Positions 7,378 through 15,168 of a DNA stretch of 64,000 nt are shown in pieces. The position numbers and the translations under genes were made by a program. This DNA is from CAYNWT01 sp964450955 (GTDB taxonomy: Bacteria; Planctomycetota; Planctomycetia; Planctomycetales; Planctomycetaceae), in the NCBI GenBank assembly GCA_964450955.1, contig CAYVFI010000010.1, positions 62,001 through 126,000 on the forward strand, written 5' to 3'. Within the stretch, counting starts at the first letter, position 1. Every line of letters begins with the position of its first letter. The notes below the pieces were generated by a model. That model saw only the letters and a list, made by a program, of their open reading frames with translations. It made no database searches and had not been told where the DNA came from.

Positions 7378-8865
7378 TTAGCTTCCAGACAATGCTGCCA
7401 CCAACATCGCCCGGACGGTCTTCGGATCGGCCCCGCCCAACTGCTTCATGACCTGACCGATCATCGGACCAACCGCGGCCTGTTTCCCGCCTCGAAAATC
7501 CGCCGCCGGACCGGGATTCGCCGCAATCACAGAGTCAATTATCGCCTTGAGTTGCCCGGGATCCGAAACGACCTCAAGACCCAGCTCAGCAACAACACTG
7601 TCTACGTCCGCCGGAACGACATCCGCTTTCGATAGCAAAACCGAAAAGACCTTCCGAGCACTACTGGTCGTGACTTTCTCGTCCCGAACCCGCAGCAGCA
7701 ACGTTCCCAGGACATCTGCCCCAATAGAGAACTCACTAACCGTTATCGACCGTTCGTTAAGTTCTCTGAGAACTTCCTGAGTCGTCCAGTTGGCCGCCAA
7801 CTTGCCTTCACCACAAACCTTCGCCACGCCATCAAAGTAAGCCGCGAACTCCGCGCCGCGATCAACAACAACTTTTGCATCGTACGCCGACAGCCCCAGC
7901 GTGTCCTGATACCTCCGCCGCTTTGCCGCCGGTAGCTCGCCCAATTCCCCGCGGAACCGATCTATCTCCTCCGTCGTCATCGTGACGGGAACCAAATCCG
8001 GATCGGGAAAGTAGCGATAGTCGGCCGCGTCCTCTTTGCCACGCTGCGCAAACGTGACGCCGCGTTCGGCATCCCAACCGCGGGTTTGCTTCGGAACCTC
8101 ACCCAGCTTCGCCCCCGTCTCTTCCCACTCAGCAATCTGTCGCGCGACTTCGTGGTCGATGGCCAGTTCGACATTGCTAAAGCTGTTCATGTTCTTAATC
8201 TCGACAATCGGCGTCGCGATCGGATCGCCTGCGCCATCGTGAACATGCAGGTTCACGTTCGCATCACATCGAAGGCTGCCTTCCTGCATGTTGCAATCCG
8301 AAACAGCAATCGAACTCAACAACAACCGCAACTCTTCCAGATACCGTCGCGCCTCAACAGCAGACCGAATATCCGGCTCACTGACAATCTCAAGCAACGG
8401 CGTCCCCGTACGGTTCAAGTCAACCCGGCTACCACCACCCTGCCCGGTTTCGTCGTGCATGTTCTTCCCGGCATCTTCTTCCAGGTGCGCGCGGATGATG
8501 CGGACTTTGGTGGCGGTCTCGTCGTCCACCTGCACGTCCAACCAACCCGCGCTGCTGAACGGCAAATCAAACTGACTTATCTGATACGCCTTCGGCAGGT
8601 CTGGATAGAAGTACTGCTTACGATCCCACTTCGTGAACGTCGCAATCTCGCAATTGAGCGCCAAAGCGGTTCGAACCGAAAGATCAAACGCATGCCGGTT
8701 CATCACCGGCAACGCACCCGGCAATCCCAGACACACCGGGCAGGTCTGCACGTTGGGATTGTCAGGATTAAACTTATTCGCGCAACCGCAAAACAGTTTG
8801 CTGTTGGTCAGCAGCTGAACATGAACTTCCAGGCCAATGATCGTTTCGTACTTCATGGTGATCAC
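7378..8865 (-). CDS. gatB: Asp/Glu-tRNA amidotransferase subunit B
   Basis: GatB binds mischarged Glu-tRNA(Gln)/Asp-tRNA(Asn), phosphorylates the acyl group and receives ammonia from GatA. The 495-residue protein opens with YETIIGLEVHVQL and has the zinc-type cysteines in FCGCANKF and TCPVCLGLPG (Cys26, 28, 42, 45). It continues with KWDRKQYFYPDLPKAYQISQ, VDLNRTGTPLLEIVSEPD and the C-terminal YqeY-like helical domain (GPMIGQVMKQLGG). The first codon is a GTG overlapping the gatA stop (GTGA); an ATG three codons later (8856) is an equally possible start. It is the last gene of gatC-gatA-gatB, so all three subunits are made together. The cluster indicates indirect Gln- and/or Asn-tRNA synthesis. 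Confidence 0.96.
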   Translation of the reverse strand: MITMKYETIIGLEVHVQLLTNSKLFCGCANKFNPDNPNVQTCPVCLGLPGALPVMNRHAFDLSVRTALALNCEIATFTKWDRKQYFYPDLPKAYQISQFDLPFSSAGWLDVQVDDETATKVRIIRAHLEEDAGKNMHDETGQGGGSRVDLNRTGTPLLEIVSEPDIRSAVEARRYLEELRLLLSSIAVSDCNMQEGSLRCDANVNLHVHDGAGDPIATPIVEIKNMNSFSNVELAIDHEVARQIAEWEETGAKLGEVPKQTRGWDAERGVTFAQRGKEDAADYRYFPDPDLVPVTMTTEEIDRFRGELGELPAAKRRRYQDTLGLSAYDAKVVVDRGAEFAAYFDGVAKVCGEGKLAANWTTQEVLRELNERSITVSEFSIGADVLGTLLLRVRDEKVTTSSARKVFSVLLSKADVVPADVDSVVAELGLEVVSDPGQLKAIIDSVIAANPGPAADFRGGKQAAVGPMIGQVMKQLGGADPKTVRAMLVAALSGS

Positions 8866-10337
8866 CGACCTTCCGTTTCGCGTTCTAACATCCTAGCCAC
8901 CCGCAACAACCGACCTTCATCAAACGCTTTGCCCGTCAATTGAAAGCCAATCGGCAAGCCTCCCGAATCCGCTCCGGCAGGAACCGAAATCGCTGGCAAA
9001 CCCGCCAAATTCGCACTAATTGTGTAAATATCGTTTAGGTACATCGCCAGCGGATCGTCAACCAATTCGCCAATCTTGAACGCCGTCGTGGGTGTCACCG
9101 GCGACGCCACAACATCGACATTCGCGAAAGCCTTCTCGTAGTCTTCGCGAATCAGTCGCCGCACCTTCAAGGCCTTTGAATAAAACTGCTCGCTGTAACC
9201 TTCCGACAACGCGTACGTCCCCAGCATGATGCGACGCTTGACTTCACTGCCAAACCCTTCAGCCCGACTGGTCGCGTACAAATCCACCAGGTCGTCGTAA
9301 TCGGCCGCACGCGTTCCGTAATGCACGCCGTCGTACCGAGCCAAGTTGCTGGACGCTTCGGACGGAGCAATCAGGTAGTACGCGGCAACGCAGTACTTCG
9401 AATGCGGCAACGAAATCTCGTCAACCTTCGCACCCAGCTTGCGGTACGCATCCAGTGATTTTTCAAACGCAGCCCGAACCGCATCGCTAAGCCCCTCTCC
9501 CAGATGCTCCTTAGCCACACCAATCCGTAACTCAGACAACGGTTCGTCCAACGCATTCAGATAAGACGGAACCGGTTCATCAACACTGGTCGAATCCCGC
9601 ACATCGTGCCCGGCAATCGCTTCCAGCAAACACGCCGCACCATGCACATCGTTCGACATCGGACCAATCTGATCCAGCGAACTCGCAAACGCCACCAACC
9701 CATACCGGGACACTCGGCCGTAAGTCGGCTTCAAACCCACCACGCCACAAAACGCCGCCGGTTGCCGAATCGAACCACCCGTATCACTACCAATCGCCAA
9801 CGGAACCATCCTGGCCGCAACCGCTGCCGCCGAACCACCGCTCGATCCGCCCGGCGAACGCTCAGTATCAACCGGGTTCCGCGTCACCTTGAACGCCGAA
9901 TTCTCTGTGGACGAACCCATAGCGAATTCGTCAAGGTTCGTCTTCCCAACGACCACCGCATCCGCCGCACGCAACCGCTGAACCACATGCGCATCGTACG
10001 GCGGCTTAAACGTTTCCAACATGCGACTGCCGCAAGTCGTCGGCACATCCAGCATGCACAGGTTGTCTTTAATCGCCACCGGCAAACCGGCCAACGCACC
10101 GACATGTTCTCCCGCCGTTCGACGAGCATCAACAGCTCGCGCTTGTTCAAGCGCGGCGTCGGCGTCCACGTGCAGAAACGCGTTGACAGTGCCGTCCGTC
10201 CGGCCAATCTCATCCAGACAGTCCTGGACCAACTGCTCGCTGGAACACTCGCCAGCCCGCAACTGCGATAGTAACTCGGAAGTCGTTTTTTGTGATTCAG
10301 ACATCAGCCTATTCAGCTTTGAAAGGAACCCGCCCAA
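8862..10337 (-). CDS. gatA: Asp/Glu-tRNA amidotransferase subunit A
   Basis: GatA is the amidase subunit that releases ammonia from glutamine for GatB. The amidase-signature triad is visible: Lys90 in LPVAIKDN, the cis-Ser of PGGSSGGSAAAV (Ser165) and the nucleophile in IGSDTGGSIRQPA (Ser189), counted from the first possible start; their spacing matches characterised GatA proteins. Length is 491 residues, or 480 from the internal start at 10304 (MSESQKTTSELLSQL), which fits the family better. The gene ends in a 4-nt overlap with gatB and follows gatC by 42 nt. There is no signal peptide, so it is cytoplasmic. Confidence 0.96.
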   Translation of the reverse strand: MGGFLSKLNRLMSESQKTTSELLSQLRAGECSSEQLVQDCLDEIGRTDGTVNAFLHVDADAALEQARAVDARRTAGEHVGALAGLPVAIKDNLCMLDVPTTCGSRMLETFKPPYDAHVVQRLRAADAVVVGKTNLDEFAMGSSTENSAFKVTRNPVDTERSPGGSSGGSAAAVAARMVPLAIGSDTGGSIRQPAAFCGVVGLKPTYGRVSRYGLVAFASSLDQIGPMSNDVHGAACLLEAIAGHDVRDSTSVDEPVPSYLNALDEPLSELRIGVAKEHLGEGLSDAVRAAFEKSLDAYRKLGAKVDEISLPHSKYCVAAYYLIAPSEASSNLARYDGVHYGTRAADYDDLVDLYATSRAEGFGSEVKRRIMLGTYALSEGYSEQFYSKALKVRRLIREDYEKAFANVDVVASPVTPTTAFKIGELVDDPLAMYLNDIYTISANLAGLPAISVPAGADSGGLPIGFQLTGKAFDEGRLLRVARMLERETEGR

Positions 10338-10379
10338 CCATCGCGGCGCAGCCGGGTGTAATAGCGACTCGCCCGAAAA

Positions 10380-10679
10380 TCAGCCTTTTTGCAGGATATC
10401 CGGCACCAAAAAGCACTCCCCGTCCGTCGCCGGGGCATTCTGCAAAGCCTTCTCGCGAGGCAACGATTCCGCGACTTCATCTTTTCGGAACGCGTTGGTC
10501 GTCTCGACCGCCTGCACCAGTGGTTCCACCTCAGACGTATCAAGTTCCTCCAGAACCGCCACGTATCCAAGCACCCGCGACATCTGATTCGCCAGGTCGC
10601 TGAGTTCAGAATCATCCAGCTTCAACCGCGCAAGCTTCGCGACCTGTTGAACTTCTTCCCGCGTAATCTCATGAGCCAT
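10380..10679 (-). CDS. gatC: Asp/Glu-tRNA amidotransferase subunit C
   Basis: GatC is the small belt-like subunit that clamps GatA and GatB together. The 99-residue protein has the family pattern ITREEVQQVAKLARLKLDDSE at the N-terminus, followed by MSRVLGYVAVLEELDTSEVEPL and a C-terminal DEVAESLPREKALQNAP motif that packs on GatA. Length and order are standard. It is the first gene of the gatCAB operon on this strand. Confidence 0.94.
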   Translation of the reverse strand: MAHEITREEVQQVAKLARLKLDDSELSDLANQMSRVLGYVAVLEELDTSEVEPLVQAVETTNAFRKDEVAESLPREKALQNAPATDGECFLVPDILQKG

Positions 10680-10769
10680 ACCGCACCCCCGGTTCTTCGA
10701 ACCGAAGTATCCTAGGCGCGCGTCGAGGACGAAAGAAGGCCGAACACGGCTCGCATCTCTCTTAGAGAT

Positions 10770-11312
10770 CTACTCTTCTTCCGCATCTGCCACCGACTTA
10801 CCCGCCACAAGAGCCGACACAACGGTCACGAAGAACGTCACACCAGACCCGCCGGCAAATGTCCACAACTCCCGGTCCAATGAAATGTCCGGGATCGCAG
10901 AATCAACAAGATGCAGAAGATTGACTACCAGGATTGGCACAACACCAACTATCAGACTGAAGATCGCAGAAAGGACAACGCAATCGCGTCGACACAAATG
11001 CCTCCGCGCCCGTATCACTGCTATCCACGCCACTGCCAACCCCGCGCCAAAAACAAGCATCACACGAAACGGTATACCTAACGAATCCTCCAACCCGGCA
11101 TAAAAAAACCAACCGACCACGCCGGCCCCAAGCGACGACGCAATCACAACGGGCAACGACCGGGCAGCAATCTCAACGACCGTCGCCGCCTGCTGTCCTG
11201 GCCGCCGGGGAACCTTATCGCCAACATTCCCCAAAGGTTCGTACGGATTGACGCCCCCATCCATATCGCGGTTCCCAACGTGACTCATTTGTGTACCGGC
11301 ATTGAAACTCAC
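10770..11312 (-). CDS. Hypothetical four-span membrane protein
   Basis: I do not recognise the family. The 180-residue product starts with a polar ~50-residue segment containing NPYEPL, a short motif common at the start of planctomycete membrane proteins. Four hydrophobic spans follow at about residues 52-72, 81-100, 110-134 and 150-171, and the protein ends in an acidic DAEEE tail. Between spans 2 and 3 there is a basic loop (RARRHLCRRD), which by the positive-inside rule should face the cytoplasm. It lies upstream of gatC on the same strand with a 90-nt gap and divergently from the AIM24-like gene. Later starts at Met9 or Met17 are possible. Confidence 0.7.
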   Translation of the reverse strand: MSFNAGTQMSHVGNRDMDGGVNPYEPLGNVGDKVPRRPGQQAATVVEIAARSLPVVIASSLGAGVVGWFFYAGLEDSLGIPFRVMLVFGAGLAVAWIAVIRARRHLCRRDCVVLSAIFSLIVGVVPILVVNLLHLVDSAIPDISLDRELWTFAGGSGVTFFVTVVSALVAGKSVADAEEE

Positions 11313-11369
11313 GGCGAATCGGTCACCCTACCAACGTAAGCATCATGATACACGATCAGGGGCCACGAC

Positions 11370-12227
11370 ATGCCAATTCGAGTCACTTGCAGCTGCGGAA
11401 AAACTCTACAGGCCAAAGACGAACACGCAGGCAAGCGACTTAAGTGCCCCGGCTGCGAGGAAACGATCACCGTTCCACTCACTGGCCCGCCACCGCCGCT
11501 GCCCGGCGCGTCGGTCGGACACGATAGTTCTCCCGACGACAACCGCTACTCGATTGAGGAGTTCATCGAACAAAGCCGACAGAAGGATCGCGGCGAAGGC
11601 TTGTTCGAAATGGAAAGCCCCAGAATGCTGGAGGTCAATCTGGACGGCAGCATCATGATCAAAACCGGCGCCATGGTCGCGCACGTTGGCGATATTAAGT
11701 ACAAGCGTGAGGGATTGCTGGATAAGGGCATTGGAAAGCTGCTAAAGAAAGCCGTCACCGGCGAAGGCATGCGACTGACAAAGGCCGAAGGTTCAGGACG
11801 CATGTACCTGGCTGACTCTGGCAAGAAAATCCAGATTTTGTATCTCGACGGCGACTCACTGTTTGTCAACGGTAACGATTTGTTGGCTCTTGAAAACGGC
11901 ATCGAGTGGGACATCAAGATGATGAGAAAGATGACCGCCATGATGGCCGGCGGACTGTTCAACGTAAAACTGGAAGGAACCGGCATGGTGGCCATTACCT
12001 CCCACTACGATCCCATGACACTCATCGTGACACCCGACCAACCCGTCATCACCGACCCGAACGCAACCATTGCCTGGTCTGGTTCTCTGACGCCCAATTT
12101 CAAGACAGACATCTCACTCAAGACATTCGTCGGTCGCGGCAGCGGTGAATCCATTCAGATGGAATTCGTCGGCAATGGCTTCGTTGTCATCCAACCGTTC
12201 GAAGAAGTGACCTTCCAGGTTCAGTAG
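11370..12227 (+). CDS. AIM24/TIGR00266-family protein with N-terminal zinc ribbon
   Basis: The N-terminus (residues 1-40) is a small zinc-ribbon-like unit with CSCGKTLQAKDEHAGKRLKCPGCE (Cys7, Cys9, Cys26, Cys29), a frequent planctomycete leader domain, followed by a Pro-rich linker. The rest resembles the AIM24 beta-sheet family: MLEVNLDGSIMIKTGAMVAHVGDIKYKRE, a Gly/Leu-rich GEGMRLTKAEGSGRMYLAD, ALENGIEWDIKMM, FNVKLEGTGMVAITSH and a C-terminal GEGSGESIQMEFVGNGFVVIQP-like strand. No enzymatic role is known for the family; the mitochondrial member affects inner-membrane organisation. No export signal is present. It is divergent from the preceding membrane-protein gene. Confidence 0.85.
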   Translation: MPIRVTCSCGKTLQAKDEHAGKRLKCPGCEETITVPLTGPPPPLPGASVGHDSSPDDNRYSIEEFIEQSRQKDRGEGLFEMESPRMLEVNLDGSIMIKTGAMVAHVGDIKYKREGLLDKGIGKLLKKAVTGEGMRLTKAEGSGRMYLADSGKKIQILYLDGDSLFVNGNDLLALENGIEWDIKMMRKMTAMMAGGLFNVKLEGTGMVAITSHYDPMTLIVTPDQPVITDPNATIAWSGSLTPNFKTDISLKTFVGRGSGESIQMEFVGNGFVVIQPFEEVTFQVQ

Positions 12228-12643
12228 GGTCCAGCAGACACTACAGGCCGTCAACATGGTGCGAAATCAGAACGTTGCCCGCCTGCAACCCTGGCATGGT
12301 TAACGGTCAATGCCGTGCCAACTCCTGCGGCGAAATGGTGATACACGACAGTCTATGGCCCAACAAAAGGTAGCGAATCGCTGCCGGCCAGGACCACGTT
12401 AGGTTTTGACAGCCTCAAGGACAGAATCAGCACATACCCGCTGGCCCTACCCAAACAACTCCGGCAACATTCGCCACCAGGTCGACTAAACGTGGTGCCC
12501 CTTACACTCCTTCTGGTTTCCGTACTGGTCGCGTCCGGTCCGAAAACCGATACTAAGCTGGAACACGACGCCATCGCGACTGGAACCGACCGCTGATTAC
12601 CCAAGCTTCAAAACGCAAACGAAAGCCATCACGATGGCGATTT
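12228..12643. other. 416-nt intergenic stretch, mostly empty
   Basis: No convincing gene is visible between the AIM24-like and acyltransferase genes. A 33-codon GTG-started frame at 12495-12596 encodes a hydrophobic leader-like run (VPLTLLLVSVLVASG) and then stops; it could be a truncated secreted peptide or chance. No RNA gene or strong hairpin was recognised. Confidence 0.5.
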
Positions 12644-13588
12644 TTGCGCGCGGCGGCAGATCAGGCGTTGGCGGTCTTTCTTAGCGGCCTGGTTCGCGTC
12701 CTGAATTGGTCGCTGCTCCCGGTCAATCACTTCTACGGCACCCTGGCCGGTCTGTTTCTGTGCGTGTTCGGTAAGAACGTCAAACGCATTACCCGCACCA
12801 ACCTGGCCATCGCGTTCCCTGACCTAAACCAGGAAGAACGCGCAAAGCTGGCAAGGAAAAGCGTTCTGGAACTTGGAAAGACCATGTCCGAACTCGGGCC
12901 CGCGTGGTGCGGCAGCAAACGCCGACTCTTAAACATCGTTACAGAAGTCCATGGCGAAGACATTGTCCAACAGGCCATGCAGGACGGACGTGGAGTCCTG
13001 ATTCTGGGACCGCATTTTGGTGCGTGGGAGATTGCTGGAATGTATCTCTCCATTCAGTATGACATCCTGGGCCTTTACCGCCGTCCGCGTCTGGCGGCAC
13101 TCGAAGCACTCACACGCCGAGCGCGCGGACGTTTCGGAGCGACAATGGTGCCCGCCGATATGTCGGGCGTCCGAGCCATCTGCAAGGCGTTGCGACAAAA
13201 GAAGGTCGTCGGCATTCTGCCCGATCAGGACCCCGGCGATTCAGGCAGTGTTAACGCACCGTTCTTCGGACGGCCGGTTCGCACAATGCTGTTAGCCTCA
13301 CGATTGGCCGCAAAGTCCGATTGCCTTGTGGTCTACTGCGTCGCCGAAAGACTGCCCCGCGGTGCGGGCTATCGCATTCACTTCAAACAGGCTCATCCCG
13401 ACGTCGCATCAGCCAACGATCTCACCGCCGCAACCGCGATCAACGAAGGCATCGAATCGATTATCGGAATTAACCCGGCCCAATACCTGTGGTCGTACAA
13501 ACGGTATCGAGCCAACGCCCACGCACCGGTGAATCCGTACAAGCGAGTTCAACCGGAACCAATCGAGCCGCTTCGCAAAGCAGCTTAG
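12644..13588 (+). CDS. LpxL/HtrB-like lysophospholipid acyltransferase
   Basis: This belongs to the LpxL/LpxM family that transfers a secondary acyl chain to lipid A precursors or related lipids at the inner membrane. The HX4E catalytic motif is present as HFGAWE, preceded by GVLILGP, with the family follow-ups YRRPRLAALEALTRRARGR and VVGILPDQDPGDSGSVNAPFFGR. A hydrophobic N-terminal anchor is visible (VLNWSLLPVNHFYGTLAGLFLCVFG). Length (314) is typical. The best start is a TTG at 12644, because no in-frame ATG precedes the conserved region, so initiation is uncertain. It implies acylated lipid A-type lipids in an organism with a Gram-negative envelope. It is a single-gene unit. Confidence 0.85.
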   Translation: MRAAADQALAVFLSGLVRVLNWSLLPVNHFYGTLAGLFLCVFGKNVKRITRTNLAIAFPDLNQEERAKLARKSVLELGKTMSELGPAWCGSKRRLLNIVTEVHGEDIVQQAMQDGRGVLILGPHFGAWEIAGMYLSIQYDILGLYRRPRLAALEALTRRARGRFGATMVPADMSGVRAICKALRQKKVVGILPDQDPGDSGSVNAPFFGRPVRTMLLASRLAAKSDCLVVYCVAERLPRGAGYRIHFKQAHPDVASANDLTAATAINEGIESIIGINPAQYLWSYKRYRANAHAPVNPYKRVQPEPIEPLRKAA

Positions 13589-13600
13589 TCGCACTGATCT

Positions 13601-13622
13601 GGCTGCAGTTCATCCTGCAGCC
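13601..13622. terminator. Hairpin between convergent genes
   Basis: GGCTGCAG-(TTCATC)-CTGCAGCC is a perfect 8-bp stem with a 6-nt loop, placed between the acyltransferase stop (plus) and the ribBA stop (minus). It could end transcripts from either side; the lack of a strong T-run lowers confidence. Confidence 0.45.
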
Positions 13623-13691
13623 GTAGTGGACGAGTCCACCAATCCAAAGCGAACGCAATCGGACAAACCAACCGCGTTCCACCAAAACCCG

Positions 13692-14936
13692 TCAGGCGTC
13701 TTCGCCCGGCAACACGTGCCCCATTTTGTCCCGCTTGGTTGCCATGTACTGTTCTCGCTCAGCCTTCGGTGGAGCGATAATCGGAACCTGTTCGACGACC
13801 TGCAGGTTGACTCCAGAGTACACAAACGCGTTGGTCTTTTTCGGATTGTTGGTCAGAAGCCGGATCTCCGACAGCCCAAGGTCCTTCAGAATCTGCAGCC
13901 CGACCATGTAGTCACGCATGTCGGCTTTAAACCCAAGTTTGTGGTTCGCTTCGACTGTGTCCGCCCCCTGATCCTGCAGCTTGTACGCCTTCAGCTTGGC
14001 CAACAACCCAATTCCGCGCCCTTCCTGCGGTAGATACACCACCACACCCGCGCCTTCACTGGCAATCATTTCCATCGCGATCGCAAGTTGGTCACCGCAG
14101 TCGCATCGAAGTGAATCAAGCACGTCGCCGGTAAAACATGATGAGTGCATACGGACAAGAGGCGGTTGTTTTGCATTCTTCAGGTCACCCCACACAATCG
14201 CCAGCGGTTCGTGCTTATCGTGCGCAACTCCGTAGGCGATGACCGTGGGTGTTCCGAACCGGCCGGTCGGTATTTCCACTTCCACTTCGCGAGTCACCAG
14301 GCGCTCGCGGATTCTTCGGTAACGGATCAGGTCTTCGATGGAAACGATTGGGATGTCGTGTTCCGCAGAGATCTCTTTCAGCTCAGCAAAGTCGGCCATG
14401 CCGTGGCCTTTTTGACTGCAGATTTCAATCAACGCTCCGACCGGTTGTTGGCCGGCCAGCTTCAGCAAATCGATTGTCGCTTCAGTATGTCCGGCCCGAC
14501 GAAGAACGCCGCCTTCCTTTGCCAACAGAGGAAAAATATGACCGGGCCGGACAAACTCGTCCGCCGTGCACGTCGGGTTGGCCAACGCGTTGATGGTCGT
14601 TGTGCGATTCACCGGACTAACACCGGTGCCTGCGTGAATATGATCGATGGCTGTCAGAAACTGAGTTTGATTCGGTGAGTTATTCGCGGTGTCGTCAACC
14701 GACGCGACAAGCCGCAGTTTTTGAGCCAGTTCGCCGGTGACTGGAGTGCACAATGTGCCCTTCCCCACCTTCAGCATGAAATCAACCATCTCAGGCGTCA
14801 TGGTTTCCGCGGCACATACAAAGTCGCCCTCGTTTTCGCGTTCTTCCGCATCGACCACAATGATCATGCGGCCTTCACGAAGAGCCTCGATTGCTTCTTC
14901 AATTGCGGCGTCGTCGTTAGCGTTTACGTCTGACAT
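13692..14936 (-). CDS. ribBA: Bifunctional DHBP synthase / GTP cyclohydrolase II
   Basis: This makes both early riboflavin precursors. The N-terminal RibB half (about 1-205) converts ribulose 5-phosphate to dihydroxybutanone phosphate and shows VVDAEERENEGDFVCAAE, the substrate loop PVNRTTTINAL and RPGHIFPLLAKEGGVLRRAG followed by HTEATIDL. The C-terminal RibA half (about 210-400) opens the GTP imidazole ring. It has the zinc ligands of SCFTGDVLDSLRCDCGDQL, the catalytic region YLPQEGRGIGLLAKLKAY and the closing LLTNNPKKTNAF. The 414-residue length matches fused RibBA. I saw no FMN riboswitch-like sequence in the 230 nt upstream. No other rib genes are adjacent. Confidence 0.96.
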   Translation of the reverse strand: MSDVNANDDAAIEEAIEALREGRMIIVVDAEERENEGDFVCAAETMTPEMVDFMLKVGKGTLCTPVTGELAQKLRLVASVDDTANNSPNQTQFLTAIDHIHAGTGVSPVNRTTTINALANPTCTADEFVRPGHIFPLLAKEGGVLRRAGHTEATIDLLKLAGQQPVGALIEICSQKGHGMADFAELKEISAEHDIPIVSIEDLIRYRRIRERLVTREVEVEIPTGRFGTPTVIAYGVAHDKHEPLAIVWGDLKNAKQPPLVRMHSSCFTGDVLDSLRCDCGDQLAIAMEMIASEGAGVVVYLPQEGRGIGLLAKLKAYKLQDQGADTVEANHKLGFKADMRDYMVGLQILKDLGLSEIRLLTNNPKKTNAFVYSGVNLQVVEQVPIIAPPKAEREQYMATKRDKMGHVLPGEDA

Positions 14937-15168
14937 GAACTAATCCTGTTGCGATTGAGCGGTGTCTCATTTTAGACCGACAGCCCCGAACGGGTACCTC
15001 TTGACAGGAACGAATCGCGCACAATTCTGAGACGCGTGCGAAAATCCGGTTTGACGACGGTATTTCTTTCGTTTCATCGCCTATTATTGGAAAACCAGTT
15101 TCACTTCGTCTGTTCTGTGTTCACGCCCTCCGGTCTCAGTCCGCCTGATCAGGAAGAACAAATATTCT

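Noticed and set aside
8086..8943. 285-codon frame on the plus strand
   Set aside because: It lies fully antisense to gatB, whose motifs are complete; the predicted peptide has no family features and is Arg/His-rich as expected for a shadow frame.
14937..15168. Possible FMN riboswitch ahead of ribBA
   Set aside because: None of the conserved RFN-element blocks could be found in the upstream sequence.
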